Positions 16,577-24,889 of a stretch of DNA of 64,000 bases are shown here, one piece after another. Position 1 is the first letter of the stretch, and the number at the start of each line of letters is the position of its first letter. Location of the stretch: NCBI GenBank assembly GCA_045652745.1, contig JAZRUW010000027.1, forward strand, positions 1 to 64,000, read 5' to 3'. A program made the position numbers and the translations under genes. The notes beneath the pieces were generated by a model. It ran no database searches, was not told the DNA's origin, and worked only from the letters and a program-made list of their open reading frames with translations. The stretch is from RGIG2041 sp045652745. GTDB taxonomy: Bacteria > Bacillota > Clostridia > UBA1381 > UMGS1253.

Positions 16577-18175
16577 GTGATACCCGAATTGATTATTGTC
16601 GGCATCATTATTATGTGCTGTGTGTTCTTTAATAAAATTTCACATAAAATCGGTCTGCCGGTGCTTCTTTTATTTATTTTTATCGGTATGCTTTTTGGTT
16701 CGGACGGATTATTGAAAATTCAGTTTGATGACTACAAGTTTGCCGAACAGATTTGCTCGATTGCCTTAATTGCGATTATTTTTTACGGTGGTTTCGGCAC
16801 GAAGTGGAGTGTAGCGAAAAAGGTTGCGCCGCAGTCTATGCTTTTGGCTTCGGCGGGCGTTATTTTTACGGCACTGTTTACGGGACTGTTTTGCTATTTT
16901 GTTTTGCGTTTTGATTTTTGGGAAGGACTTTTGCTCGGTGCGGTTTTAAGTTCGACGGACGCCGCCTCTGTGTTTTCGGTATTGCGTTCCAAAAAACTGA
17001 ATTTAAAGCATCATACGGCCTCTGTGTTGGAGTTGGAGAGCGGCAGTAATGACCCGTGGGCCTATATGTTGACGGTGCTGATTTTATCTGTGATGCGCGG
17101 ACAGACAGCCGGGGATGCCTTTGCCTATGCGCTTTTTGCGCAACTCTTTTTCGGCATTGTTTTCGGTGTGATTATTGCACTTCTTGCTCGGTTTGTGCTT
17201 TTATATGTACATTTTGAAACGTCTGGGTTTGATGCGATTTTTGTGACGGGTATTGCACTTTTGTCGTATGCATTGCCGTCAGCGCTCGGCGGGAACGGCT
17301 ACTTGAGCGCCTACATTGTCGGTATTGTGCTTGGCAACACCCGTTTGCTCAATAAAAAGTCGCTGGTGCACTTTTTTGACGGCATTACGGTGTTTATGCA
17401 GATTTTGGTCTTTTTTCTGTTGGGCCTTTTGGCAACCCCGTCGCAGATTCCACAGATTTTATTTCCTGCGGCGGCGATTGCGCTGTTTTTGTCTTTAATT
17501 GCAAGACCGGTGGTGGTATTTGTGCTGCTGAAACCGTTTGGTGCCGGGTGGGGGCAGATGGGGGTCACTGCATGGGCAGGCCTGCGAGGTGCTACCTCTA
17601 TTGTATTTGCCATTATGGCGCACATTGATACGGCCTATACGAAAAGCGATATTTTCCATATTGCGTTTTGCATTGTCCTTTTGTCCATCGGCATACAGGG
17701 AACGCTTTTGCCGTGGGTTTCTAAAAAGTTTAAAATGATAGACAACCACGAAAATGTTATGAAAACATTTAATGACTATTCGGATGAAACGCAGGTACAG
17801 TTTATCCGTATCGGTATTACACAAAATAGTGTGTGGGCGCACAAGCGCATCCGAGAAATTGTGATGCCGCACGGACTTTTGGTGGCACTGGTTTTACGCA
17901 AAGGCAAGCGCATAGTGCCATCCGGCAATACAAACATCCTGCCGGGAGACGTACTGATTTTAAGCGGTGAGGGTTATTATGATGATAATCACATGGCGCT
18001 GAGCGAAATTCACATTCATGCCGAGCACGAATGGTGCGGTATGGCGATTGCCGACCTCGGTATTACGCCGGAGAGCTTGATTGTGCTGATGAAACGCAAG
18101 GGCAGAACGGTCATCCCGAACGGAAAAATGCGTTTGAAAGACGGCGATGTTTTGGTCGTAACAAATGAGGTGTAG
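16577..18175 (+). CDS. K+/H+ antiporter of the CPA1 NhaP2/CvrA type
   Basis: 532 residues, GTG start with AAGGAGG seven bases upstream. About 12 membrane helices are followed by a cytoplasmic C-terminal RCK_C (TrkA-C) domain at about residues 410-490 (HKRIREIVMPHGLLVALVLRKG, NTNILPGDVLILSGEG). Ion-path motifs are LSSTDAASVFSVL and LELESGSNDPWAYML (the ND pair) in the membrane core. Such proteins exchange cytoplasmic K+ for external H+ and are gated by nucleotides bound to the RCK domain. The cation preference is inferred. It is followed closely by the FliB-like gene. Confidence 0.9.
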   Translation: MIPELIIVGIIIMCCVFFNKISHKIGLPVLLLFIFIGMLFGSDGLLKIQFDDYKFAEQICSIALIAIIFYGGFGTKWSVAKKVAPQSMLLASAGVIFTALFTGLFCYFVLRFDFWEGLLLGAVLSSTDAASVFSVLRSKKLNLKHHTASVLELESGSNDPWAYMLTVLILSVMRGQTAGDAFAYALFAQLFFGIVFGVIIALLARFVLLYVHFETSGFDAIFVTGIALLSYALPSALGGNGYLSAYIVGIVLGNTRLLNKKSLVHFFDGITVFMQILVFFLLGLLATPSQIPQILFPAAAIALFLSLIARPVVVFVLLKPFGAGWGQMGVTAWAGLRGATSIVFAIMAHIDTAYTKSDIFHIAFCIVLLSIGIQGTLLPWVSKKFKMIDNHENVMKTFNDYSDETQVQFIRIGITQNSVWAHKRIREIVMPHGLLVALVLRKGKRIVPSGNTNILPGDVLILSGEGYYDDNHMALSEIHIHAEHEWCGMAIADLGITPESLIVLMKRKGRTVIPNGKMRLKDGDVLVVTNEV

Positions 18176-18177
18176 GC

Positions 18178-19068
18178 ATGAAAATTTATGCACCGTCCTA
18201 CTATAAGGATTTTGCCTGCATTGCCGACCGTTGCAAACACAGCTGCTGTATCGGTTGGGAAATTGATGTAGATGAAGATACATATATGTATTACAAAGAA
18301 ATCGGCGGCGCGTTTGGCACGCGGCTACTAGGTAATATTGAAAGTGATGCGCAGAGCGCACATTTTTGTCTGGATAAAGATGAGCGCTGTCCGTTTTTAA
18401 ATCGGCAGGGATTGTGCGATATTATTACAACCTTGGGTGAAGATGCGCTGTGCCAGATTTGCGCAGACCATCCGCGGTTTCGCAATTTCTACGCGGACCG
18501 CACGGAAATCGGACTCGGCCTTTGTTGCGAAGCGGCGGCAGAATTGATATTGAATTTTCCGGAAAAGATGACTGTCGAGCTGATAGAAGATGACGGCATA
18601 GTAGAGGAAAAGGATGAAGATGAGGCAACCTTTTTTTCCTTTCGTGCGCGGGTGCTTTCCGTTGTGCAAAACAGAGAGAAAACGTTAGCGGCACGCATGG
18701 AAGATTTGTGTGCGTTTTGCGGTTTAAAAGAGGACCAAGTCGATCTTGACACCTGGCGGCCGGTTTATTTAAAATTAGAACGACTCGATGACGCGTGGAC
18801 ACAGGTGCTTTCTGCTGCACGGAAAAATGCGTATATGCCGACGGATTTGCAACGCGAACAACTCTTATGTTATTTTATCTACCGTCACACGGCGGATGGG
18901 ATATACGACGGCAGTTTACAGGCGCGTTTGCAATTTTGCCTGCATGCTGCGGCGTTGATCTGTGCACTTTCCACGGATGCATCATCGTTTTTAGATATCG
19001 CGCGTATGTATAGTGCGGAGATTGAGTATTCCGAAGAAAATATAAAAAAACTGCTATCACAGATGTGA
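18178..19068 (+). CDS. FliB-family (flagellin lysine-N-methylase-like) protein
   Basis: 296 residues beginning MKIYAPSYYKDFACIADRCKHSCCIGWEI. The conserved cysteines (CIADRCKHSCC, CPFLNRQGLCDII, LCQICADHPRF) are those of the FliB / YkgJ-like cluster-binding group. In Salmonella FliB methylates flagellin lysines, but most clostridial homologues lie away from flagellar genes, as here, and their substrate is unknown. Stand-alone gene two bases after the antiporter stop, ending at a strong terminator. Confidence 0.85.
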   Translation: MKIYAPSYYKDFACIADRCKHSCCIGWEIDVDEDTYMYYKEIGGAFGTRLLGNIESDAQSAHFCLDKDERCPFLNRQGLCDIITTLGEDALCQICADHPRFRNFYADRTEIGLGLCCEAAAELILNFPEKMTVELIEDDGIVEEKDEDEATFFSFRARVLSVVQNREKTLAARMEDLCAFCGLKEDQVDLDTWRPVYLKLERLDDAWTQVLSAARKNAYMPTDLQREQLLCYFIYRHTADGIYDGSLQARLQFCLHAAALICALSTDASSFLDIARMYSAEIEYSEENIKKLLSQM

Positions 19069-19089
19069 TTGATGTGATAGCAGTTTTTT
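19045..19089. terminator. Bidirectional terminator
   Basis: A long inverted repeat (AAACTGCTATCACA / TGTGATAGCAGTTT) with an 11-base loop and A/T runs on both sides, overlapping the stop of the FliB-like gene. Confidence 0.9.
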
Positions 19090-19567
19090 TATATCCGATA
19101 CAATATTTTGTGCCCACCTGCCTTTTTTTGAGTAAGAAGAAAATCACAACACATCTTATCGCAATTAAGACCTGCATAATAAAATAGAGCGGTGTTGCGG
19201 GCAGGTCGGTAAATCTGGATAAAATGAAGGCGAGCGGAATTTCGATGGTGAATAAAAATCCGCTGTCTACAAGCAGCATGGTGATGGACTGACCGCCGCA
19301 ACGCAGCGTATAATAGCCGGTATGATAAAAGGCGTGGAGCGGCAGCATAACCGAGCGAATCAAAATAAAGTTTCTTGCCAGCGCACGCACGACGGGTTCG
19401 GTGTTGTAAATCACCGGAAAAATGCCGGAGCGTAATCCCATAAAGATGCCTGCGGCGAGAAGAAAAGAGAACAGGACGAAATAAAGTTTGTGCCGATGAA
19501 TTTGTGCATATAGGACTCCTTGGTTGTAGAAAATCGTATATAGTCTGGCACAAAAGGAAGATAGGTG
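19085..19567 (-). pseudogene. MATE-family efflux pump, C-terminal remnant
   Basis: The minus-strand frame opens after a stop at 19570 and reads as the last third of a MATE transporter: GVLYAQIHRHK, AAGIFMGLRSGIFPVIYNTEPVVRALA, PLHAFYHTGYYTLRCGGQSITMLLVDSG, and a final hydrophobic FFLLKKR tail. About 300 N-terminal residues are missing, and no start codon or ribosome binding site sits at the break. Without a stop of its own it runs through the terminator. It is a decayed gene left after a deletion. The promoter of the lipoprotein gene lies directly at its broken end. Confidence 0.8.
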
Positions 19568-19579
19568 TCAAGAAAGGGA

Positions 19580-19609
19580 TTGACAGACGCGGTTTGTGCC
19601 TTTTATAAT
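19580..19609 (+). promoter_or_regulatory. Promoter of lipoprotein gene
   Basis: TTGACA, 18-base spacer, TATAAT, 38 bases before the ATG at 19647. Confidence 0.85.
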
Positions 19610-19646
19610 AAAACTACGGAGCAACCGCTTGAAAGGAGACGTGTAT

Positions 19647-20075
19647 ATGAAAAAAATATTTGCAATCGTATTGAGTTTGATTTTTTGTTTTAGCGGGTGC
19701 GCACAATTACATACGCCGGCACTGGATACTGCAGAAACGCCGTATATGGGCGAGTGGAAAATATATACCCAATCTGAAGATAAAGGCGATAGCATTGGGA
19801 ATATGAAACTCACACAAACGGGCGTGGAAAACTTTGCCATAGAAGTCACTGACTTCACAGGCGGCGTGGATATTACGCAGTATAAGACGGCTTTTAAAGT
19901 GACAGACGGGTATGCGGCAAGCGTCGAAACTGTAGAAAACCACGGCGAGCAGTTGGTGATGCAACTTTTCTTTGCGAAAACTGCAGATGGGCAAGATACG
20001 ATTATTTTAGACTTTGCCAATGCGGCAAAATCTTCGCAGAAATTGCTTGAAAGTTTATATTTGTACAGAGATTAA
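19647..20075 (+). CDS. Small lipoprotein of unknown function
   Basis: 142 residues. The lipoprotein signal peptide MKKIFAIVLSLIFCFSGC has the lipobox cysteine at residue 18, so the mature protein is anchored outside the membrane. The rest is an all-beta-looking domain (GEWKIYTQS, NMKLTQTGVENFAIEVTDFTGGVDITQYKTAFKV, LVMQLFFAKTADGQDTIILDF) resembling small lipocalin-like or calycin lipoproteins in general pattern only. Start chosen at the signal peptide, with AAAGGAGA eight bases upstream. Monocistronic, with own promoter and terminator. Confidence 0.8.
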   Translation: MKKIFAIVLSLIFCFSGCAQLHTPALDTAETPYMGEWKIYTQSEDKGDSIGNMKLTQTGVENFAIEVTDFTGGVDITQYKTAFKVTDGYAASVETVENHGEQLVMQLFFAKTADGQDTIILDFANAAKSSQKLLESLYLYRD

Positions 20076-20099
20076 AAAAGCAGGGGCACCTGCTTTTTT
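20074..20099 (+). terminator. Terminator of lipoprotein gene
   Basis: AAAAAAGCAGG / CCTGCTTTTTT with a GGCA loop. Confidence 0.85.
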
Positions 20100-20271
20100 T
20101 ATCTAATTTGGAAGTATCCAGGTTGGAATATAAATGCGCGTCGCAGTAAATTTAATTCTTTTGGTGTTTTAAAAGATGCAAAGAAATTATGAATTTGCTT
20201 TGTTAGGTTATGAAGAACCTCTTTTTGCGGTACAATAGAATGTAGGGATTGTCGGAAAGGAGATAAATACT

Positions 20272-20601
20272 ATGCAATTGGCTGTTTTTGTACTCAGCAA
20301 AACGGAGATGTTGGATGCGTTTTTGACGACACTTGCGCAAAACGGCATCCGCGGCGCAACGGTGATAGACAGCAAGGGTATGGCGCACGCGCTGCCGAAA
20401 GAAAGTTCGTTTGCCGCATCACTTCGGCTAATCTTAACGCCGGGACACGAAGAGAGTAAGACGGTATTTATGGTTGTGCCTGAGGAAAAACTGTCTGTGG
20501 TTTCCAAGGTGGCAAACCAGGTGTGCGGCGATTTAAACGGACCGGAGAGTGGCGTGCTGTTCTCCGTGCCGGTGTCTTATACGGAGGGTATCAAGCGATG
20601 A
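20272..20601 (+). CDS. PII-like (GlnB fold) small protein
   Basis: 109 residues. The ferredoxin-like pattern is visible: AVFVLSKTEMLDAFLTTLAQNGIRGATVIDSKGMAHAL, then LTPGHEESKTVFMVVPEEKLSVVSKVANQVCGDLN, ending in a strand GVLFSVPVSYTEG. This matches the PII-like / CutA-like proteins seen in Clostridia. It lacks the T-loop uridylylation tyrosine context of GlnB and has no amtB or glutamine synthetase neighbour, so classical nitrogen signalling is not shown. GGAGATAAATACT precedes the ATG. It ends at a terminator. Confidence 0.65.
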   Translation: MQLAVFVLSKTEMLDAFLTTLAQNGIRGATVIDSKGMAHALPKESSFAASLRLILTPGHEESKTVFMVVPEEKLSVVSKVANQVCGDLNGPESGVLFSVPVSYTEGIKR

Positions 20602-20627
20602 AAAAATCCCCATACGGGGATTTTTTT
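20601..20627. terminator. Bidirectional terminator
   Basis: AAAAAATCCCC / GGGGATTTTTTT with an ATAC loop, shared by the converging PII-like and YtxH-like genes. Confidence 0.9.
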
Positions 20628-20632
20628 CGTAA

Positions 20633-20809
20633 TTATTTCATTTCGCAAGACATGGAGTCAAACATATCGCCGACCCCCTGCATCATGCGATTGGCTGTGC
20701 GGCGCATTTTGCGGCGTTGACGCGGTGTAATCGGGTCAAAAATCAGCATGGTCACACCACCGGCGACCATACCGGCAAGCATGCCTTTTAAAAAGCCCAT
20801 TTTTTTCAT
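20633..20809 (-). CDS. YtxH-like small membrane protein
   Basis: 58 residues. The N-terminal glycine-rich hydrophobic segment MGFLKGMLAGMVAGGVTMLIFDP is followed by a basic stretch (RQRRKMRRTANRMM) and an amphipathic end. This is the YtxH pattern of small stress-linked membrane proteins, whose function is not known. GAGGTGAGAAT before the ATG at 20809 gives a good start. A second ATG three codons later would also work. Confidence 0.75.
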   Translation of the reverse strand: MKKMGFLKGMLAGMVAGGVTMLIFDPITPRQRRKMRRTANRMMQGVGDMFDSMSCEMK

Positions 20810-20952
20810 ATTCTCACCTCTCGTTTGTTACGGACACAAAATTAGTATAAGTTTTCTAAAAGAAAATAAACAGAAAAATTTAGGCAAAGCCTTTAAAATG
20901 CTGAAGGTTTGTGATAAAATGGAAAAAACAACAAAAACGGAAGGATTTACAT

Positions 20953-22572
20953 ATGCAAAAGGCAAATCAAACCGGAAAAGCCTTTGTGCGCGGTGCGGCC
21001 GTGATTGCGGCGGCGCACCTGCTCATCAAGGTGCTTGGCGCGCTGTATAAGATACCGCTCGACCGTATGATATTGGGAACGGCAGGGATGGGCATTTACA
21101 ATGCGGCGTACTATATCTACAATTGGATGTTTGTGATTTCGACTGCCGGACTTCCGGTGGCCATTTCCAGAATGGTTTCGGCCGCCAATGCAAGAGGGCA
21201 TTATGCGGAGGCGGAAAAAATCTTTACCGTCTCGGTGCGATTTATGCTTGCGGTCGGTCTTGCAGGATTTTGCATTTTATTTTTTGGCGCGCCGCTGTTT
21301 GCAAAAATGCTCAATGCCGATGCGGCAGGCATGAGTGTTTCGCTTGCCATCCGTGCGCTGTCTCCGAGTATTTTATTTGTTGCATTGATGTCGGCATGGC
21401 GCGGCTACACACAAGGCTTTGGTGCAATGGTGCCTACGGCACTTTCGGAGATTGCAGAGGCTGCGGGCAAACTTTGCATCGGTCTGGTGTTGGCGGGCCT
21501 TTTGGTACACAACTCTCTGGCTGCAGGAGCGGCAGGCGCCATCGGCGGCGTAAGCTCTGGCGCTTTTTTAGGATTTTTACTGATTGTGCTTGTCAGCCGC
21601 AAGCAACGAAAAGAAGAGAAAATACGTGTGAAGCAGACGGCGGAACTCTTGCGTTCGGGAAAAGGGATTTTTGCAGAGCTTTTTCGTACAGCTGTGCCGA
21701 TTACATTGGGCGCATCCGTATTTACCATGACCTCGCTTTTGGATACGGTGATGATTTTTCATTTGCTTGAAAAGCTGGGTTTTAGCGAGCAGATGTATTA
21801 CAGTATGAGCGGATATCTCGGCCGCGCGGTCACGCTGTTTAATCTGGCGCCGACGGTGGTGGCGGCATTGGCGGTCAGCGTTGTGCCGGCGCTGTCTGCT
21901 GCGCTCGCAGTCGGCGACCGTAAGTCGGCCGCGCAAACCACGCAGTCGGCGCTCCGTATCACGGTGCTTGTCGCTCTGCCGTGCGCTATTGGTCTTTCTG
22001 TGCTGGCGCAGCCGGTGCTATCCTTTATTTATAACGATGCAAGCCATGCATTTTTATTGAATGTCATGGGGATTGCCGTTGCTTTTGTGACGATGGTGCA
22101 GGTGACAAACGCGGTTTTGCAAGCGCATGGCCGTGTCTGGAAACCGGTGTTGTTTATGGCGGCCGGCGGCGTAGTTAAAGTAATTTTTAACTTTCTGCTG
22201 GTGAGTCGACCGTCGGTACATATCTATGGTGCGCCGATTGCAACGCTTTTGTGTTATGCGACGGTGATGGTGCTCAATTTGATTGAAATCAGACGCATTT
22301 CCGGTGTGCGCTATGCGGTGGGGACTTTGCTTGTCAAACCGCTGCTGAGCGGTCTGGTGATGGGTGCGGTGGCCTTCGGTGTATATACGGGACTGGCCGG
22401 CGCACTGGGCAATACGATTGCGCTGTTTTGCGGTATCGGCATTGGCGCGGCGGTGTATTTTGCAATGTTGCTGCTTTTGCGCGGCATTTTGGCAGAGGAT
22501 GTGCTTTTGTTGCCGAAAGGCGAGTGGATTTTGCGTATACTGGTAAAATTACGTTGGATGGAGGAAAAATAA
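20953..22572 (+). CDS. SpoVB/YabM-type lipid flippase (MOP superfamily)
   Basis: 539 residues with about 14 membrane helices. The start MQKANQTGKAFVRGAAVIAAAHLLIKVLGALYKIPLDRM matches the polysaccharide-export/SpoVB family. GLPVAISRMVSAANARGHYAEAEKIF and a central SAWRGYTQGFGAMVPTALSEI are family signatures. Relatives flip undecaprenyl-linked precursors such as lipid II across the membrane. Spore-former versions (SpoVB) act in cortex building, and YabM occupies this same position in Bacillus. Start chosen at ATG 20953 (GGAAGG upstream), not the earlier in-frame ATG. It heads the yab cluster, one base before mazG. Confidence 0.85.
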   Translation: MQKANQTGKAFVRGAAVIAAAHLLIKVLGALYKIPLDRMILGTAGMGIYNAAYYIYNWMFVISTAGLPVAISRMVSAANARGHYAEAEKIFTVSVRFMLAVGLAGFCILFFGAPLFAKMLNADAAGMSVSLAIRALSPSILFVALMSAWRGYTQGFGAMVPTALSEIAEAAGKLCIGLVLAGLLVHNSLAAGAAGAIGGVSSGAFLGFLLIVLVSRKQRKEEKIRVKQTAELLRSGKGIFAELFRTAVPITLGASVFTMTSLLDTVMIFHLLEKLGFSEQMYYSMSGYLGRAVTLFNLAPTVVAALAVSVVPALSAALAVGDRKSAAQTTQSALRITVLVALPCAIGLSVLAQPVLSFIYNDASHAFLLNVMGIAVAFVTMVQVTNAVLQAHGRVWKPVLFMAAGGVVKVIFNFLLVSRPSVHIYGAPIATLLCYATVMVLNLIEIRRISGVRYAVGTLLVKPLLSGLVMGAVAFGVYTGLAGALGNTIALFCGIGIGAAVYFAMLLLLRGILAEDVLLLPKGEWILRILVKLRWMEEK

Positions 22573-22573
22573 A

Positions 22574-23362
22574 ATGGAGAAGAAAACGTATACAATAGAG
22601 GATTTGGTGCACATTATGGAGCGACTGCGCGGCGATGGCGGATGCCCTTGGGATGCGGCACAGACGCATGACTCCATCAAGGCCAGTATGATTGAAGAAT
22701 CTTATGAGGCCATTGACGCACTGGAAAAGGGAGATGATGCGCTGTTTGCCAACGAACTCGGAGATTTGCTGCTTCAGGTGGTGTTTCACGCACAAATTGC
22801 CAAAGAACGCGGTGCGTTTGATTTGAGCGATGTGCTTTATGAAATTTGCGAAAAACTCATTTCCCGTCACAGTCATGTATTCGGTTCGGATGCGGCCGAA
22901 GATGATGCCGCGGCGCTTTTGACATGGGAGAAAAACAAGCAAAAGGAAAAGGGACTGAAATCCACCACGGAATCTATGCGCGATGTCATTTCCGCCTTGC
23001 CGGCACTCACACGCGCGGCGAAAGTGCAAAAGAAGGCAAAAAATGTCGGCTTTGACTGGCCGGATGTTTCGGGGGCAATAGAAAAGCTGAAGGAAGAAAC
23101 GGCGGAACTGGAGGTGGCCATCGCCTCGGGCAAACAGGAAGACATTGAGGAGGAACTCGGCGATTTGCTGTTTTCTGCGGTCAATATTTCGCGTTTTGTG
23201 CAGACGGATGCGGAAGAATCCTTGCGCCACGCAACGGATAAATTTATTGATAGATTCGCGGTTTTAGAGCATATTGCACAAGAAAATGGCGAAAATTTGT
23301 GCAGTTTGCCGCTAGAAACGCTCGAAAGCCTATGGCAACGGGCAAAAATCGAAAAAAAGTGA
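22574..23362 (+). CDS. mazG: MazG nucleoside triphosphate pyrophosphohydrolase
   Basis: 262 residues with two MazG repeats. The first has CPWDAAQTHDSIKASMIEESYEAIDAL and ELGDLLLQVVFHAQIA, and the second (about 165-225) has EETAELEVAIASGKQEDIEEELGDLLFSAVNISR. The paired EExxE and ELGDLL acidic residues bind magnesium. It hydrolyses dNTPs and possibly other nucleoside triphosphates to monophosphates. Unlike Bacillus YabN, the N-terminal methyltransferase domain is absent. GGAGGAAAAATAAA precedes the ATG. Confidence 0.93.
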   Translation: MEKKTYTIEDLVHIMERLRGDGGCPWDAAQTHDSIKASMIEESYEAIDALEKGDDALFANELGDLLLQVVFHAQIAKERGAFDLSDVLYEICEKLISRHSHVFGSDAAEDDAAALLTWEKNKQKEKGLKSTTESMRDVISALPALTRAAKVQKKAKNVGFDWPDVSGAIEKLKEETAELEVAIASGKQEDIEEELGDLLFSAVNISRFVQTDAEESLRHATDKFIDRFAVLEHIAQENGENLCSLPLETLESLWQRAKIEKK

Positions 23363-23443
23363 AAATTTTTTCGCAAAATAAAAGGATTTTGCAAACGCAA
23401 AGCGAAATTTCTAAGTACTATACTTTTTAGGAGGTAATTTACT

Positions 23444-23716
23444 ATGAACAAGGCTGAACTTATTGCAAATGTAGCTGCAGCTGCTGGCGTATCCAAGACA
23501 GATGCTGCAAAAGTACTGGGCGCTCTCGTAGATAACATCACAGACGCACTCAAGAAGGGTGACAAAGTACAACTCGTTGGCTTCGGTACATTCGAAGTTA
23601 GAAAAAGAGAAGCTAGAATCGGTAGAAACCCGCAGACCAAGGCTGAGATCAAGATCCCGGCTTCCAAGGTTCCGGCATTCAAGGCTGGTAAGGCTCTCAA
23701 AGACGCTATTAAATAA
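23444..23716 (+). CDS. hup: HU-type nucleoid protein
   Basis: 90 residues, full HU fold: MNKAELIANVAAAAGVSKTDAAKVLGALVDNI, GDKVQLVGFGTFEVRKREARIGRNPQTK and IPASKVPAFKAGKALKDAIK. It binds and bends DNA without sequence specificity and compacts the nucleoid. Codon use is strongly biased (AAC, GGT, AAG), unlike its neighbours, in line with very high expression. AGGAGG lies 8 bases before the ATG. It sits between mazG and rqcP in the yab cluster and has its own terminator. Confidence 0.96.
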   Translation: MNKAELIANVAAAAGVSKTDAAKVLGALVDNITDALKKGDKVQLVGFGTFEVRKREARIGRNPQTKAEIKIPASKVPAFKAGKALKDAIK

Positions 23717-23732
23717 TTTAGCACAATTGCGG

Positions 23733-23764
23733 ACAACCCCGGCGCTTGCGTCGGGGTTGTTTTC
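23733..23764 (+). terminator. Terminator of HU gene
   Basis: ACAACCCCG / CGGGGTTGT with a 10-base loop and TTTTC following. Confidence 0.88.
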
Positions 23765-23792
23765 ATCAGAGTTATATGTAGCGGAGGATTAT

Positions 23793-24035
23793 ATGCGTTT
23801 AGATAAATATTTAAAGGTATCCAGACTCATCAAGCGGCGCGGCGTAGCAAACGAAGCGTGCGATACGGGGCGCATCAGCGTCAACGGCAAGGTGTGTAAG
23901 GCCTCGTATGCCGTAAAAATCGGCGATGTCATTGAAATTGCCTTCGGCGAAAAACTGCTTCGCGCCGAGGTGTTGGAAATTCGTGAGCACGTACTTAAAA
24001 ACGATGCGGCGGCAATGTACAAAATTTTAGACTAA
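23793..24035 (+). CDS. rqcP: RqcP (YabO), S4-domain ribosome quality-control factor
   Basis: 80 residues, one S4 RNA-binding domain: MRLDKYLKVSRLIKRRGVANEACDTGRISVNGKVCKASYAVKIGDVI. In Bacillus RqcP (YabO) helps RqcH add C-terminal alanine tails to stalled chains on the 50S subunit. Start chosen at ATG 23793 with GGAGGATT upstream. The longer frame starting inside HU is a shadow. Position before yabP is conserved across Firmicutes. Confidence 0.92.
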   Translation: MRLDKYLKVSRLIKRRGVANEACDTGRISVNGKVCKASYAVKIGDVIEIAFGEKLLRAEVLEIREHVLKNDAAAMYKILD

Positions 24036-24096
24036 ACAGACCATTCCTTTCATATATTTGTAAAAACAATATGCAGATATATGGGAGGATTTTTTT

Positions 24097-24372
24097 ATGC
24101 CGATGGAGGAAAAGAGAATGCAGCACAGTATGCAACTCGAGGATAGAGCACGTCTGATTTTGACGGGCGTGGAAGATGTGGAAAGTTTTGATGAGCAGGG
24201 GATGGTGATTGAAACTGCGCTGGGTGCGGTCTTGGTCGGCGGAAGCGAGCTTCGTATACAGCGCTATAATGTCGACAGCGGAGAGCTGTGTATTGAAGGC
24301 AATATTGATGAATTGGTCTATCAGGATGCAACCGGTACAAAAAAAGGCCTTCTCGGCCGTCTGTTCGGGTAA
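24097..24372 (+). CDS. yabP: Sporulation protein YabP
   Basis: 91 residues: QHSMQLEDRARLILTGVEDVESFDEQGMVIETALGAVLVGGSELRIQRYNVDSGELCIEGNIDELVY matches the YabP/YqfC family. Expressed in the mother cell under SigE in Bacillus and needed for normal sporulation there. GGGAGG precedes the ATG by 8 bases. It is direct evidence that this organism or its recent ancestors form endospores. Confidence 0.92.
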   Translation: MPMEEKRMQHSMQLEDRARLILTGVEDVESFDEQGMVIETALGAVLVGGSELRIQRYNVDSGELCIEGNIDELVYQDATGTKKGLLGRLFG

Positions 24373-24378
24373 AAGCCC

Positions 24379-24876
24379 ATGGAGGTCAATTTAAATGAGG
24401 AGCTTTATGTGTTCGCTATGCTGTTTCTCGGCGGCATAGCGAGCGGTGTGCTGTGGGATTTGTTTTTGCCGCTTCGCCGCAGGTGCGGTCGCAAACGGCT
24501 GACGGTCGGCATTGCTGATTTTTTACTTTGGCTCGTATGGGCGGCAGGAATTTTTGTTTTAAACCTGACGGTAAATAACGGACAGGTGCGCTGGTTTGCT
24601 TTTTGTGCGCTTCTGCTGGGCAGTGTAGTGTACTTTTTGACCATCAGCCGTCTGCTTCGACCGATTTTTATGTGGCTTTTCGTCGTGGTAGAGAAAATCG
24701 TGCGTTTAATTTTGAAAATAGTATTGACTATACTGGCATTTTTGTATAAAATAATATCGTATATAATTGTGTTTATACAGCGATTGCTCCAACCGTTTTT
24801 GCGGTGGTGGAGAAGGGGTGCATCGCGCATAAAGCGCACGGCCTTACTGACGAGGCTAGTGCTGAAAAAGAAGTGA
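24379..24876 (+). CDS. yabQ: Spore cortex protein YabQ
   Basis: 165 residues, polytopic membrane protein: hydrophobic segments at about residues 8-27, 45-62, 70-90 and 95-135, then a basic C-terminal tail (RWWRRGASRIKR). The N-terminus EELYVFAMLFLGGIASGVLWDLFLPLRR is the YabQ signature. In Bacillus YabQ sits in the outer forespore membrane and is required for cortex formation. It starts six bases after yabP with GTTCGGGTAAAAG, a weak ribosome site, suggesting coupling. Confidence 0.9.
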   Translation: MEVNLNEELYVFAMLFLGGIASGVLWDLFLPLRRRCGRKRLTVGIADFLLWLVWAAGIFVLNLTVNNGQVRWFAFCALLLGSVVYFLTISRLLRPIFMWLFVVVEKIVRLILKIVLTILAFLYKIISYIIVFIQRLLQPFLRWWRRGASRIKRTALLTRLVLKKK

Positions 24877-24889
24877 GGAGGGCGGCTTC

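Noticed and set aside
18875..19084. Extension of the MATE frame leftwards
   Set aside because: It reads through the FliB-like gene and terminator; the similarity to MATE ends near 19085.
23559..24035. Long frame of 158 codons covering rqcP
   Set aside because: Its first half is an out-of-frame reading of HU. The S4 protein starts at 23793 with its own ribosome site.
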